This document shows, piece by piece, positions 17,222 through 23,675 of a stretch of DNA of 34,708 nt; the first letter of the stretch is position 1; every line of letters starts with the position of its first letter. The DNA comes from Actinomycetota bacterium. GTDB taxonomy: Bacteria > Bacillota > Desulfotomaculia > Desulfotomaculales > Desulfocucumaceae. The notes below the pieces were generated by a model. That model saw nothing but the letters and a program-made list of their open reading frames with translations, searched no databases and was not told where the DNA came from. The stretch is from positions 1 to 34,708 of the forward strand of contig JAMCVT010000097.1 of assembly GCA_023475565.1 (NCBI GenBank), in the 5' to 3' direction. Both the position numbers and the translations under genes were made by a program.

Positions 17222-17683
17222 GTGATAAGAATACTCTGGCTCATCGTTTTTATATACAGCTGGATAATATTTTTTCTTTTTGTGGATGTGTCGAGGCTCA
17301 ACAAAACAGTTTACGGAGGTATCCTGGCAACTGTCCTTGGCTCAGCCGTGGACTGGGCAGGACACCGGCTGCAGCTTTACCAGTTTCATGACAATGTCAT
17401 TGTTTGGGCGGGAAACTCAATTTTATACGTAGCAGGTCCACTTTTTACCATGGGAACTCTTTTTTTTCAGTATATCCGCCTGGACCGCAGGCTGCAGGCC
17501 GGCAATATTGCAGCCTTTACCGCGGCATATTTTGCAGTTGAGCTTCTGCTGGTAAGCGCCGGGGGAGCCTCGTACCTGCACTGGCACTACCTTGCCAGCC
17601 TGGCGGTGGATATTCTGGTGTTCACCTCTTTTAGCTACGTGGGGGAAATTATTGTATATGAAAGGAAAAAATATGGCAGGTAG
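17222..17683 (+). CDS. Small multi-span membrane protein (resembles CBO0543-type family)
   Basis: About 153 residues with four to five hydrophobic segments (IRILWLIVFIYSWIIFFLF, YGGILATVLGSAVDWAG, ILYVAGPLFTMGTLFF, AAFTAAYFAVELLLVSAGG, LASLAVDILVFTSFSY). Function unknown. The order of features, SAVDWAGHRLQLY, then AVELLLVSAGGASYLHWHY, then LAVDILVF, parallels the protein at 25395-25844 (ADYLGARFNLY, AVESAMNSLGAIEYINW, FLDMAGLLL), so the two look like paralogues. The family name is from memory of similar proteins in spore formers and is tentative. The start is uncertain: GTG 17222 is used because the total length then matches the paralogue, but the strong GGAGGAGG at about 17190 is too far away. 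It is divergent from the ger operon. Confidence 0.7.
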   Translation: MIRILWLIVFIYSWIIFFLFVDVSRLNKTVYGGILATVLGSAVDWAGHRLQLYQFHDNVIVWAGNSILYVAGPLFTMGTLFFQYIRLDRRLQAGNIAAFTAAYFAVELLLVSAGGASYLHWHYLASLAVDILVFTSFSYVGEIIVYERKKYGR

Positions 17684-17695
17684 GGGATTGACATA

Positions 17696-17803
17696 TTGCC
17701 AGTTATAAGTTATTTGGCTTTCGTTATTATGCTGACCATAGTCAGCTCCGCCTTCGGGCTGTGGCTTTACCGGGCGGGGCGCATGGAAAGGAAAAAGAGA
17801 TAA
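17696..17803 (+). CDS. 35-residue single-span membrane peptide
   Basis: A short frame begins at TTG 17696, 12 bp after the preceding membrane protein, with AGGGGA about 8 nt upstream. It encodes one hydrophobic helix (VISYLAFVIMLTIVSSAFGLW) followed by a basic tail (YRAGRMERKKR), an N-out/C-in arrangement by the positive-inside rule. The stop TAA ends at 17803, immediately next to the end of the convergent gene. Function unknown. It may be a partner of the upstream membrane protein. Confidence 0.5.
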   Translation: MPVISYLAFVIMLTIVSSAFGLWLYRAGRMERKKR

Positions 17804-18031
17804 CTATTTTTTTTCCTTTCCGCGCAGAATGGTCTTAAATATCATTGGCCTTGACTCCAGGGATAAAAGAAGCTTCCTGATACTGACTACATCTCTTTCA
17901 TCTTCATCCCGGAATGTTTTTAAGAGGTCCCGGGCCATGGGATTTACCATGCGCACCATCACATTATTGTAAAAAACCTGGCTTTCAATTTTGTATAGCA
18001 GCAAATCATAAAAAATTTCCCTGGACTCCAT
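17804..18031 (-). CDS. Small helical protein of unknown function (weakly ferritin-like)
   Basis: 75 residues, almost entirely predicted helical, no signal peptide. The pattern E-x2-FYNNVMVRMVNPMARDLLKTFRDEDERDVVSIRKLL resembles one helix pair of rubrerythrin or ferritin-like proteins (E...FY...A..L.....DE..H...I..LL). The histidine expected in the ExxH metal motif is missing, so metal binding is doubtful. Start ATG 18031 follows AGGAGTGATGAC. It is the second gene of a two-gene minus-strand unit, 4 bp after the gene at 18036-18248, and its stop abuts the convergent gene with no terminator between. Small helical proteins of this kind are common in spore formers and often concern the spore coat, but that is only a suggestion. 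Confidence 0.65.
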   Translation of the reverse strand: MESREIFYDLLLYKIESQVFYNNVMVRMVNPMARDLLKTFRDEDERDVVSIRKLLLSLESRPMIFKTILRGKEKK

Positions 18032-18035
18032 GTCA

Positions 18036-18248
18036 TCACTCCTGTCTTATGTAGAGGTTGCTTAGATCTCTATTTATAATGTTGATGCGGCTTTCACAGT
18101 TAATGGCCAGATCGGAGCACAGCCTTTTAATATTGCGGTCACTGGAATTGCGGTGGTAATCCTTGAGCTTCAAGGCCAAGTGTTTTTCCCTGGCCAGGAC
18201 CTCCCTCATGGCATAAGTCATAAGGTCCCTGTCGTTTATCGATGACAA
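18036..18248 (-). CDS. Small helical protein of unknown function
   Basis: About 70 residues from TTG 18248, 7 nt after GGGAGA, giving MSSINDRDLMTYAMREVLAR; the frame is open nine codons further up but without an SD. It is predicted to be two helices with EVLAREKHLALKLKDY and later CSDLAINCESRINIINRDL. The spacing of acidic and basic residues recalls ferritin-like or coat-F-like helical hairpins. Two cysteines (CSDLAINC) lie seven residues apart. It is co-transcribed with the gene at 17804-18031 and divergent from the flavoprotein at 18341. No function can be assigned. Confidence 0.65.
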   Translation of the reverse strand: MSSINDRDLMTYAMREVLAREKHLALKLKDYHRNSSDRNIKRLCSDLAINCESRINIINRDLSNLYIRQE

Positions 18249-18340
18249 TGTCGTTTCTCCCTGTGTTTTTTTCAATATTTTGCCTGCAGTTCACATCATC
18301 TATACCGTGAAACAAGAATAATTTACGGGAGGAAGCTTTG

Positions 18341-19420
18341 TTGAAAGTAGCCATCATTGGAGCAGGTCCTGCGGGTTTGTCCTGTGCCCTTGAGCTGGAG
18401 AGGCACGGAATATCGCCTGTGGTATTTGAGCAAAGGCACAGGCCGGGAGAGCTTTTTGATCACTGCGCAGCTGTTCTGGAGCTGTTTACAAGGCCCATCG
18501 ACCCCCTTAAAGATCTAAGAAAAAATTATTTTATTGATCTGCACCCCATATATACCATTAAGTTGTTGGATATGAAATCTCCTGCCGAGAAAGTAACCGT
18601 AAGGGGAAACCTGGGGTACTTTTTTTTGAGGGGGGGTGACCCCAATTCTGTGGAGTCGCAGCTGTACAGTAAATTGCAAGGCGGAGTGGTAACCAATAAA
18701 AAGGTTAATTACACCGATATATACCAGGAATATGACTATGTGGTGGTGGCTTCCGGAGGATTCGATATGTCCAGGACTGAGGGAATATGGTCTACAGTAT
18801 ACGCCACCAAATTAATAGGGGGCACCGTTATAGGAGAATTCAACCCTGCGAAACTGTTCATGTGGCTGGATACGCGGTACAGCAAAACAGCCTACGCCTA
18901 CCTGGTGCCCATGGAGAAAAAAAGGGCCTTCCTGGGACTGGTGGTCCCGGACAGCACGCTGGAGGAGGCCAGGGAAAGGTGGAAAAAATTCTGGGAAATG
19001 GAGCACCACCCCTACGAGCAGGTGAACGAGGTGATTGTTGAGCACAATGCCGGATTTGTTTATCCCCACCAGGTGGGCAACCTTTTATTTGCGGGTGTCG
19101 CGGGAGGGTTCCAGGAGCCGTTTCTTGGCTTCGGGATGCTCTCAGCTATTAAAAGCGGTGTCCTGGCGGGAAGGGCCATAGCTACCGGGAAGAGGTATGA
19201 GGACTTACTGGTGCAGCTTAAAGAGGATATGAAGCACTCGCTTATTTTGAGGGAAATGTTCAACAGTGTTGATAACAAGGCCCTCGACAATATCATGAAG
19301 GTGCTGGGGTTGCCTGGAGTAAAGCAGTTTATATACAACACAAATATAGATTTCATACGTATCGGGACGGCAGCAGTAGCCCAAGTAAAGAATGCCTTAA
19401 CAAAAATAAGAAACAGGTAA
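18341..19420 (+). CDS. FAD-dependent oxidoreductase, geranylgeranyl-reductase-like
   Basis: The 359-residue flavoprotein opens with a Rossmann dinucleotide loop, VAIIGAGPAGLSCALELERHG, ends its second strand at VVFEQ, and carries a conserved VVVASGG block. A second conserved region, GNLLFAGVAGGFQEPFLGFGMLSAIKSGVLAGRA in pieces, matches the GD-type FAD motif area of geranylgeranyl reductase relatives, although the usual Gly-Asp is replaced by Gly-Val. These enzymes reduce isoprenoid double bonds, such as quinone or lipid side chains. The substrate is unknown here. The start is TTG 18341, 8 nt after GGGAGG; an adjacent TTG at 18338 is an alternative. It appears monocistronic and is divergent from the small helical genes. 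Confidence 0.75.
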   Translation: MKVAIIGAGPAGLSCALELERHGISPVVFEQRHRPGELFDHCAAVLELFTRPIDPLKDLRKNYFIDLHPIYTIKLLDMKSPAEKVTVRGNLGYFFLRGGDPNSVESQLYSKLQGGVVTNKKVNYTDIYQEYDYVVVASGGFDMSRTEGIWSTVYATKLIGGTVIGEFNPAKLFMWLDTRYSKTAYAYLVPMEKKRAFLGLVVPDSTLEEARERWKKFWEMEHHPYEQVNEVIVEHNAGFVYPHQVGNLLFAGVAGGFQEPFLGFGMLSAIKSGVLAGRAIATGKRYEDLLVQLKEDMKHSLILREMFNSVDNKALDNIMKVLGLPGVKQFIYNTNIDFIRIGTAAVAQVKNALTKIRNR

Positions 19421-19429
19421 TTACAGCTG

Positions 19430-19491
19430 GCGCCCTAATTTAGCGCATTTAGAGAAATTATATTGACTATGCGCCAATTTAGATGTATACA
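19430..19491 (+). promoter_or_regulatory. Promoter with direct repeats before the cyclase gene
   Basis: TTGACT (19463-19468) and TATACA (19486-19491) are 17 bp apart. GCGCCCTAATTTAG (19430-19443) is echoed as GCGCCAATTTAG (19471-19482), inside the promoter spacer and about 41 bp on. Such placement is compatible with a repressor site, but no regulator is identified. Confidence 0.45.
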
Positions 19492-19529
19492 TATTATTGG
19501 TATCAAACCACCGCAGTTGGGGAAATAAA

Positions 19530-20132
19530 ATGATTTATGAAGTCACTCAGCCCCTCTACCCGGGGATGACTATTTATCCTGGAGATCCGGAAGTTAATTT
19601 TAAAAGGGTGCTGGGTATTGACAGTGACGGGGTGGAGTTGCACAGTGTTTCCCTGGGAACTCACACCGGAACACATATAGACGCCCCGCGGCATTTTTTT
19701 AAAGAAGGAAAAACAGTTGACCGTATTGATCCCTCAGTGCTGGTAGGGAGTGTGCGCTTGCACGGAATAGAAGGGATAGGGAGAATAGGCAGTGCTGATA
19801 TATCTTCGCTGAAACCGGGCAAGCGTGTAATTATAAAGACCGGGTTTAATATAAATAACGGTGAGATGACTGATTACCCCCATATTCTACCTGACGCCGC
19901 CCGTTTTTTGGCATCCTGCCGCGTATCCCTGCTGGGTATTGACACACCCTCGGTTGACCCTCCGGGAAGCGATGAGTGTCATAGGATACTGCTGAAGGCG
20001 GGGATTGTGATAGTGGAGAATTTGAAGCTGGACGGAGTGCCGCCGGGGAAATATGAATTGCTGTGCCTGCCTCTGCCGCTTGTCGGGCTGGATGGTTCTC
20101 CGGCCAGGGTGCTGTTGAGAAAAAGAGGCTGA
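19530..20132 (+). CDS. Cyclase-family (kynurenine formamidase-like) metal hydrolase
   Basis: 200-residue cytoplasmic protein with the family start YEVTQPLYPGMTIYPGDP and the metal signature GTHTGTHIDAPRHF (HTGTHID at residues 45-51), then a later LGIDTPSVDPP block and a C-terminal LPLVGLDGSPARVLL. The length is that of bacterial kynurenine formamidase and related cyclases. The start is ATG 19530 after GGGGAA; the frame is open 33 bp upstream without support. No tryptophan-degradation genes are nearby, so the natural substrate is unknown. It reads in the same direction as rex, but rex has its own promoter 75 bp further on. Confidence 0.85.
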   Translation: MIYEVTQPLYPGMTIYPGDPEVNFKRVLGIDSDGVELHSVSLGTHTGTHIDAPRHFFKEGKTVDRIDPSVLVGSVRLHGIEGIGRIGSADISSLKPGKRVIIKTGFNINNGEMTDYPHILPDAARFLASCRVSLLGIDTPSVDPPGSDECHRILLKAGIVIVENLKLDGVPPGKYELLCLPLPLVGLDGSPARVLLRKRG

Positions 20133-20206
20133 TATAATGTAGAAAATTCTAGCAGTAGTAAAGAGCAAATAAAAGATAAATAAACTAAAATTTTAAAGAA
20201 TTGAAT

Positions 20207-20236
20207 TTGACAGTTTGACCGGACAAATGGTATAAA
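20207..20236 (+). promoter_or_regulatory. Sigma-A-like promoter of rex
   Basis: TTGACA (20207-20212) and TATAAA (20231-20236) are separated by 18 bp. The expected start lies about seven to ten bases later, inside or at the edge of the candidate Rex operator at 20246-20263. The leader to the rex start is about 55 nt. Confidence 0.6.
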
Positions 20237-20245
20237 ATTTATATC

Positions 20246-20263
20246 ATGTGAAGTAAATAACAT
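20246..20263. promoter_or_regulatory. Candidate Rex operator (autoregulation)
   Basis: ATGTGAAGTAAATAACAT is an imperfect palindrome matching the Rex consensus (TTGTGAA or TTGTTAA, 4-nt spacer, TTAACAA) at the core TGTnAA and TAACA positions. Its location across the presumed transcription start is right for repression when the NADH/NAD ratio is high. The outer bases deviate from consensus. Confidence 0.4.
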
Positions 20264-20297
20264 TAACTGAAAGATAAATATAGCAAGGAGGCGGGGC

Positions 20298-20942
20298 TTG
20301 GTGAAAACACTGAGAGTCCCTGAAGCAACTGTAACCAGGTTGTCAATATACTCAAGATATCTGGAGAGGCTTGACCGTAATGGAGTCACTTCGGTATCAT
20401 CAGGCGAGATAGCTGATGGGGTGGGGGTTTCGCCTGCTCAGGTAAGAAAGGATCTCGCCTATTTTGGTGAGTTTGGAACCAGGGGCGTAGGCTATAATGT
20501 AAAGGATCTGATGAGGTATACTCTAAAAATACTTGGACTTGACAGGCATTGGAACCTTGTTATGGTGGGCGCCGGCAATCTCGGTTATGCCCTGTGTACG
20601 TACAAGGGCTTTAATATGAGGGGATTCAGCATTGTGGGAGTATTCGATAATGACCTTACCAAGATAGGCAAGAGAATAAACGACCTGGAAGTGCTGCCCA
20701 TGGAGTCCATGCCGGATATAATAAAAGATCATAATGTAAGGATAGGTATAATTGCCACTCCCACCAGGGCTGCCCAGGAAGTGGCGGATTACATGATAAA
20801 ATGCGGGATGCAGGCCATTCTGAATTTTGCCCCGCTGCCCCTGACCCTGCCTGATTACATTGAAGTGAGAAATGTTGATCTTTCTGTTAAACTGGAGATA
20901 CTCACCTTCAACCTGGGTTTCAAATCTGCACAGAATGTTTAG
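20298..20942 (+). CDS. rex: Redox-sensing transcriptional repressor Rex
   Basis: Dimeric repressor that leaves DNA when NADH rises relative to NAD, controlling fermentation and respiratory genes. The 214-residue protein has an N-terminal winged helix ([47 protein letters not shown] in pieces, residues about 10-66). A Rossmann NAD domain follows, with [12 protein letters not shown] near residue 88, GVFDND and a C-terminal swapped helix ([14 protein letters not shown]). Length is typical. TTG 20298 and GTG 20301 both lie at workable distances from AAGGAGG (20285-20291). A candidate operator sits in its own promoter. Confidence 0.97.
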   Translation: MVKTLRVPEATVTRLSIYSRYLERLDRNGVTSVSSGEIADGVGVSPAQVRKDLAYFGEFGTRGVGYNVKDLMRYTLKILGLDRHWNLVMVGAGNLGYALCTYKGFNMRGFSIVGVFDNDLTKIGKRINDLEVLPMESMPDIIKDHNVRIGIIATPTRAAQEVADYMIKCGMQAILNFAPLPLTLPDYIEVRNVDLSVKLEILTFNLGFKSAQNV

Positions 20943-20943
20943 A

Positions 20944-21127
20944 GGAATGGGGACACACCTGCTGAAGCAAACGTATTCCTTTGGGGACAGGAATGTCCCA
21001 GATTGGGAGAAAGGGGACACACCGATCAATGAAAGGGGACACACCTCTCTAATGCGACTGCTTTGGGGGTCGGAGGAATGTCCCCGATTGGAAATGCCTT
21101 TGGGGGTCAGAGGAATGTCCCCGATGC
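20944..21127. repeat. GGGGACA-type intergenic repeat cluster (right copy, inverted)
   Basis: This non-coding stretch after rex holds GGGGACACACC, GGGGACAGGAATGTCCC and GGAATGTCCCCGAT elements. GGGGACACACCTGCTGAAG (20949-20967) and AGGAATGTCCCCGATGCAT (about 21110-21128) are exact reverse complements of parts of the cluster at 11787-11970. ACGTATTCCT and GGACAGGAATGTCCC align in the same order, so the two clusters are inverted relatives about 9 kb apart. Confidence 0.8.
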
Positions 21128-21140
21128 ATATGGTTTAAAT

Positions 21141-21163
21141 CCGGCGTAAGGCCGGTTATTTTT
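21141..21163 (+). terminator. Rho-independent terminator downstream of rex
   Basis: CCGGC (21141-21145) and GCCGG (21151-21155) form a short GC stem with a 5-nt loop, followed by TTATTTTTT. It lies beyond the repeat cluster and just before the next gene. Confidence 0.6.
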
Positions 21164-21182
21164 TCCCGGGAAGGGGATTAAT

Positions 21183-21587
21183 TTGCCTCATTTTTTTATT
21201 TTGGATGTTAAAAGTGATCAAAGGGTTAAGTTTATTGATATAACCGCCTGGGTAAGGGAGTGTTCGGCCGGGTCCGGGGTAAGTGAAGGCACGGCCGTTA
21301 TTTTTGTCCCGCACACCACGGCGGGGATTACTATAAACGAGAATGCCGACCCCAGTGTGCCCCGGGATATTATTGCCGGACTGGCAGGGATGGTTCCTGA
21401 TTGGGGTGATTACCTGCATGCCGAGGGGAATTCGGATGCCCATTTAAAGGCATCCCTTTTGGGAAGTTCGGTAACCGTTATAATAAAGGATGGCCGGCCT
21501 CTCCTGGGAACCTGGCAGGGGATATTCTTCTGCGAGTTTGACGGCCCCAGGAACCGGAAGGTATGGCTTAATATAGCGGGAGTTTAA
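21183..21587 (+). CDS. YjbQ/UPF0047 family protein
   Basis: 134-residue cytoplasmic protein of the widespread YjbQ family, for which a weak secondary thiamine-phosphate synthase activity has been reported; the physiological role is unsettled. Visible marks are VPHTTAGITINENADP (about residues 43-58), DYLHAEGNSDAHLKASLLG (about 76-94) and LGTWQGIFFCEFDGPR (about 107-122). The start is TTG 21183 after GAAGGGGA. Its stop overlaps the stop of the convergent MoxR gene by 3 bp, so no terminator separates them. Confidence 0.88.
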   Translation: MPHFFILDVKSDQRVKFIDITAWVRECSAGSGVSEGTAVIFVPHTTAGITINENADPSVPRDIIAGLAGMVPDWGDYLHAEGNSDAHLKASLLGSSVTVIIKDGRPLLGTWQGIFFCEFDGPRNRKVWLNIAGV

Positions 21588-22534
21588 AAGTCAAACCTGG
21601 CCAGGGCATCTTCCTCACCGGGTAATGCTTCCCTTTTGGCAGCCCTGTTGGAATAGGCGTCAATATCCGGGATAAGCTCTTCAATCCTTGATTCCAGGGC
21701 CGAGACATCCTCCTCGTATTTTAACAGGGCATTTATGGTGCACTGCACCGTTTCGCGGTCCAGCTCAGATGCATTTAAAGCCAAAATAGATCTTGCCCAG
21801 TCGATGGTTTCGGAAATTCCCGGAAGCTTCCTCAGGGCCATTTTTCTAACCCTGTCCAGGAATTCCGCCACCTGACCGGACAGTACCGGGCTTATGCCGC
21901 GAAGGTGCATTCTGATAATGGCCTCTTCTCTTTCCCGGCCGGGAAAGGGGATGTGCAGGTGCAGGCAGCGCCTTTTTAGGGCATCGCTGAAATCCCTGGA
22001 GTTGTTGCTGGTTATTATAACCAGGGGAACATTCCGGGATTTGACCGTTCCCAGTTCGGGGATGGATATCTGAAATTCCGAAAGCGCTTCCAGCAGGAAG
22101 CTTTCCAGCTCTTCATCACTTTTATCCAGCTCATCTATAAGTAAGACCACCGGTTCCGGTGACATAAATGCCTTCAGTACCGGTCGGGCCAGAAGGAATT
22201 CTTCGGTGTAGATGTTTTTTTGGGCCTCAGCCCAGGATCTACCCTCCCGGGCAGTCTGAAGGCATAAAAGCTGTTTCTGGTAGTTCCATTCATAAAGGGC
22301 CTTGCTCTCATCAAGGCCGGGATAGCACTGGAGACGCACCAGTACTGCCTTTAAAGCCCCTGCCAGAGCCCTGGCCAGGTATGTTTTTCCGACACCGGCG
22401 GGCCCCTCCACCAGAAGGGGCTTGTTCATTTTTGCAGCCAGAAATACTGTCATGGCCAATTTCCTGTCCGCCAGGTAATCGTGCCTTAACAGCAGCCGGC
22501 TGACCTTTTCTGCGCTGTCCAGATAATTAAACAT
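21584..22534 (-). CDS. MoxR-type AAA+ ATPase
   Basis: ATP-driven chaperone of the MoxR class, whose members usually work with a VWA-domain partner to remodel or insert cofactors into a client enzyme. About 316 residues from ATG 22534; a TTG 15 bp upstream is an alternative. Walker A is GPAGVGKT (about residues 44-51), Walker B VVLLIDELDK (about 129-138), and the sensor region IITSNNSRDFSDALKRRC follows with candidate arginine fingers. The C-terminal helical lid is ordinary. It is divergent by 70 bp from an unknown gene plus a CoxE-like VWA gene, the expected partner. No obvious client enzyme such as CO dehydrogenase, methanol dehydrogenase or Rubisco lies in the window. Confidence 0.88.
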   Translation of the reverse strand: MFNYLDSAEKVSRLLLRHDYLADRKLAMTVFLAAKMNKPLLVEGPAGVGKTYLARALAGALKAVLVRLQCYPGLDESKALYEWNYQKQLLCLQTAREGRSWAEAQKNIYTEEFLLARPVLKAFMSPEPVVLLIDELDKSDEELESFLLEALSEFQISIPELGTVKSRNVPLVIITSNNSRDFSDALKRRCLHLHIPFPGREREEAIIRMHLRGISPVLSGQVAEFLDRVRKMALRKLPGISETIDWARSILALNASELDRETVQCTINALLKYEEDVSALESRIEELIPDIDAYSNRAAKREALPGEEDALARFDF

Positions 22535-22604
22535 TTTACCGACCACCAAAGTAATGATAACATATTTAAGTACAGTTTTTTAATATTTTTACCGGGGTGA
22601 CGGG

Positions 22605-23675
22605 ATGAAGATAGAAATACTGACCAGAGGCACTGATAAAAAACCTGAGGTAATGACTTATTTAAAGAGCCTGGCAGGGTTTGTCTCGGACGGTGAGAAA
22701 GCATCCGCCAGCGGCGTGGAGGCTGAAATAACCGGCAGCTTCATACTTTTAACGGTAAAGAAACCCTGGCTCGCCGATGAACTGATCAGGAAATTGTTTA
22801 AAGTAAGGCCGGTCCCTTTTTCTACAGCCTTTTATGAGATAACGGCCGACCACAGGATAATAGTTACCTGCCGGGCCAGGCCGGTAAAGGAAGTGCTGTC
22901 ACTGGTAGAAGTGCTGGAACACCTTGATCTGGAAGCCGGAGAGCTGGCGGGAAGGCTTGAGACAAGGTGGAGCTCAAGGGACGTGGGCATATACGCGCAG
23001 TACGAGATAGTTATCCAGGGCGGGGTGGCGGTGGCCCGGATAAAAGTGGGGACCCACTTCAGGGAAAGCGATCATCACTGCCGGGAGGCAATATCCATGG
23101 TCAGCCTGAGGGCCGGACTGTCGGCCTTTAGCGCCGAGGCCGGTGAATTGGCGCGGCCGCCCCGGGCCTCCGCCGTGCAGGTAAGAGCCGGTGCCGAAGT
23201 GGGTGGTGAAGAATTTGCTTCTTTCATAAATAACTGCCCGGGGATAATCAATTACCTCGAGGGGCTGAAAGAGTACCAGGTGGACCTGAAGGGCAGTGGG
23301 AACTCCCTAAAAGTGATTAATAAAAAGGAAAACAGCGCCGGTATCAAAATATGCCTGGAGGAGCCCTGGGTGCTGGACAGTGATCTATTGTCCGCCCTGG
23401 GCTCTCTGACCGGGATAAACGAGGTGGAGGCCGGCAGGGTGATTGAGGGCCTTGTGGTAAGCCCGGATGATTTGATTAAAAGACTTGGCTTTGCAAAAGA
23501 AAGACAGTTTACTGTTTTCAGCGCTAAAATTGATGAAATAGCGGCAAGGTATGATATCGGCAGTAAACGCATGGAAATAAAGGCTTTAATACCGTGGGAA
23601 GAAATAGGGGGATCCCGGGAGGTATTCTCCCGGATAGACAATTTTACCGGCAGGGTGATGTCATTTGGTATTTAA
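22605..23675 (+). CDS. Uncharacterised 356-residue protein between MoxR and VWA genes
   Basis: Not recognised. The protein has no signal peptide or membrane helix and looks like a soluble mixed alpha/beta fold. The first part (residues 1-85) alternates strands and helices (MKIEILTRG, FILLTVKKPWLADELIRKLF). A middle block (about 130-200) includes YAQYEIVIQGGVAVARIKVGTHF and HHCREAISMVSLRAGLSAF. The C-terminal third ends in a repeated-looking strand pattern (FTVFSAKIDEIAARYDIG, MEIKALIPW). The start ATG 22605 follows GGGG with short spacing. The stop overlaps the VWA gene by 11 bp, so the two are almost certainly translated together. It could be an adaptor or substrate of the MoxR/VWA pair. Confidence 0.75.
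   Translation: MKIEILTRGTDKKPEVMTYLKSLAGFVSDGEKASASGVEAEITGSFILLTVKKPWLADELIRKLFKVRPVPFSTAFYEITADHRIIVTCRARPVKEVLSLVEVLEHLDLEAGELAGRLETRWSSRDVGIYAQYEIVIQGGVAVARIKVGTHFRESDHHCREAISMVSLRAGLSAFSAEAGELARPPRASAVQVRAGAEVGGEEFASFINNCPGIINYLEGLKEYQVDLKGSGNSLKVINKKENSAGIKICLEEPWVLDSDLLSALGSLTGINEVEAGRVIEGLVVSPDDLIKRLGFAKERQFTVFSAKIDEIAARYDIGSKRMEIKALIPWEEIGGSREVFSRIDNFTGRVMSFGI

Noticed and set aside
22605-23675. Internal UGA selenocysteine codon in the uncharacterised gene
   Set aside because: With selC present I considered UGA read-through, but the frame is continuous from a normal start to a TAA that overlaps the next gene, with no in-frame UGA to explain.
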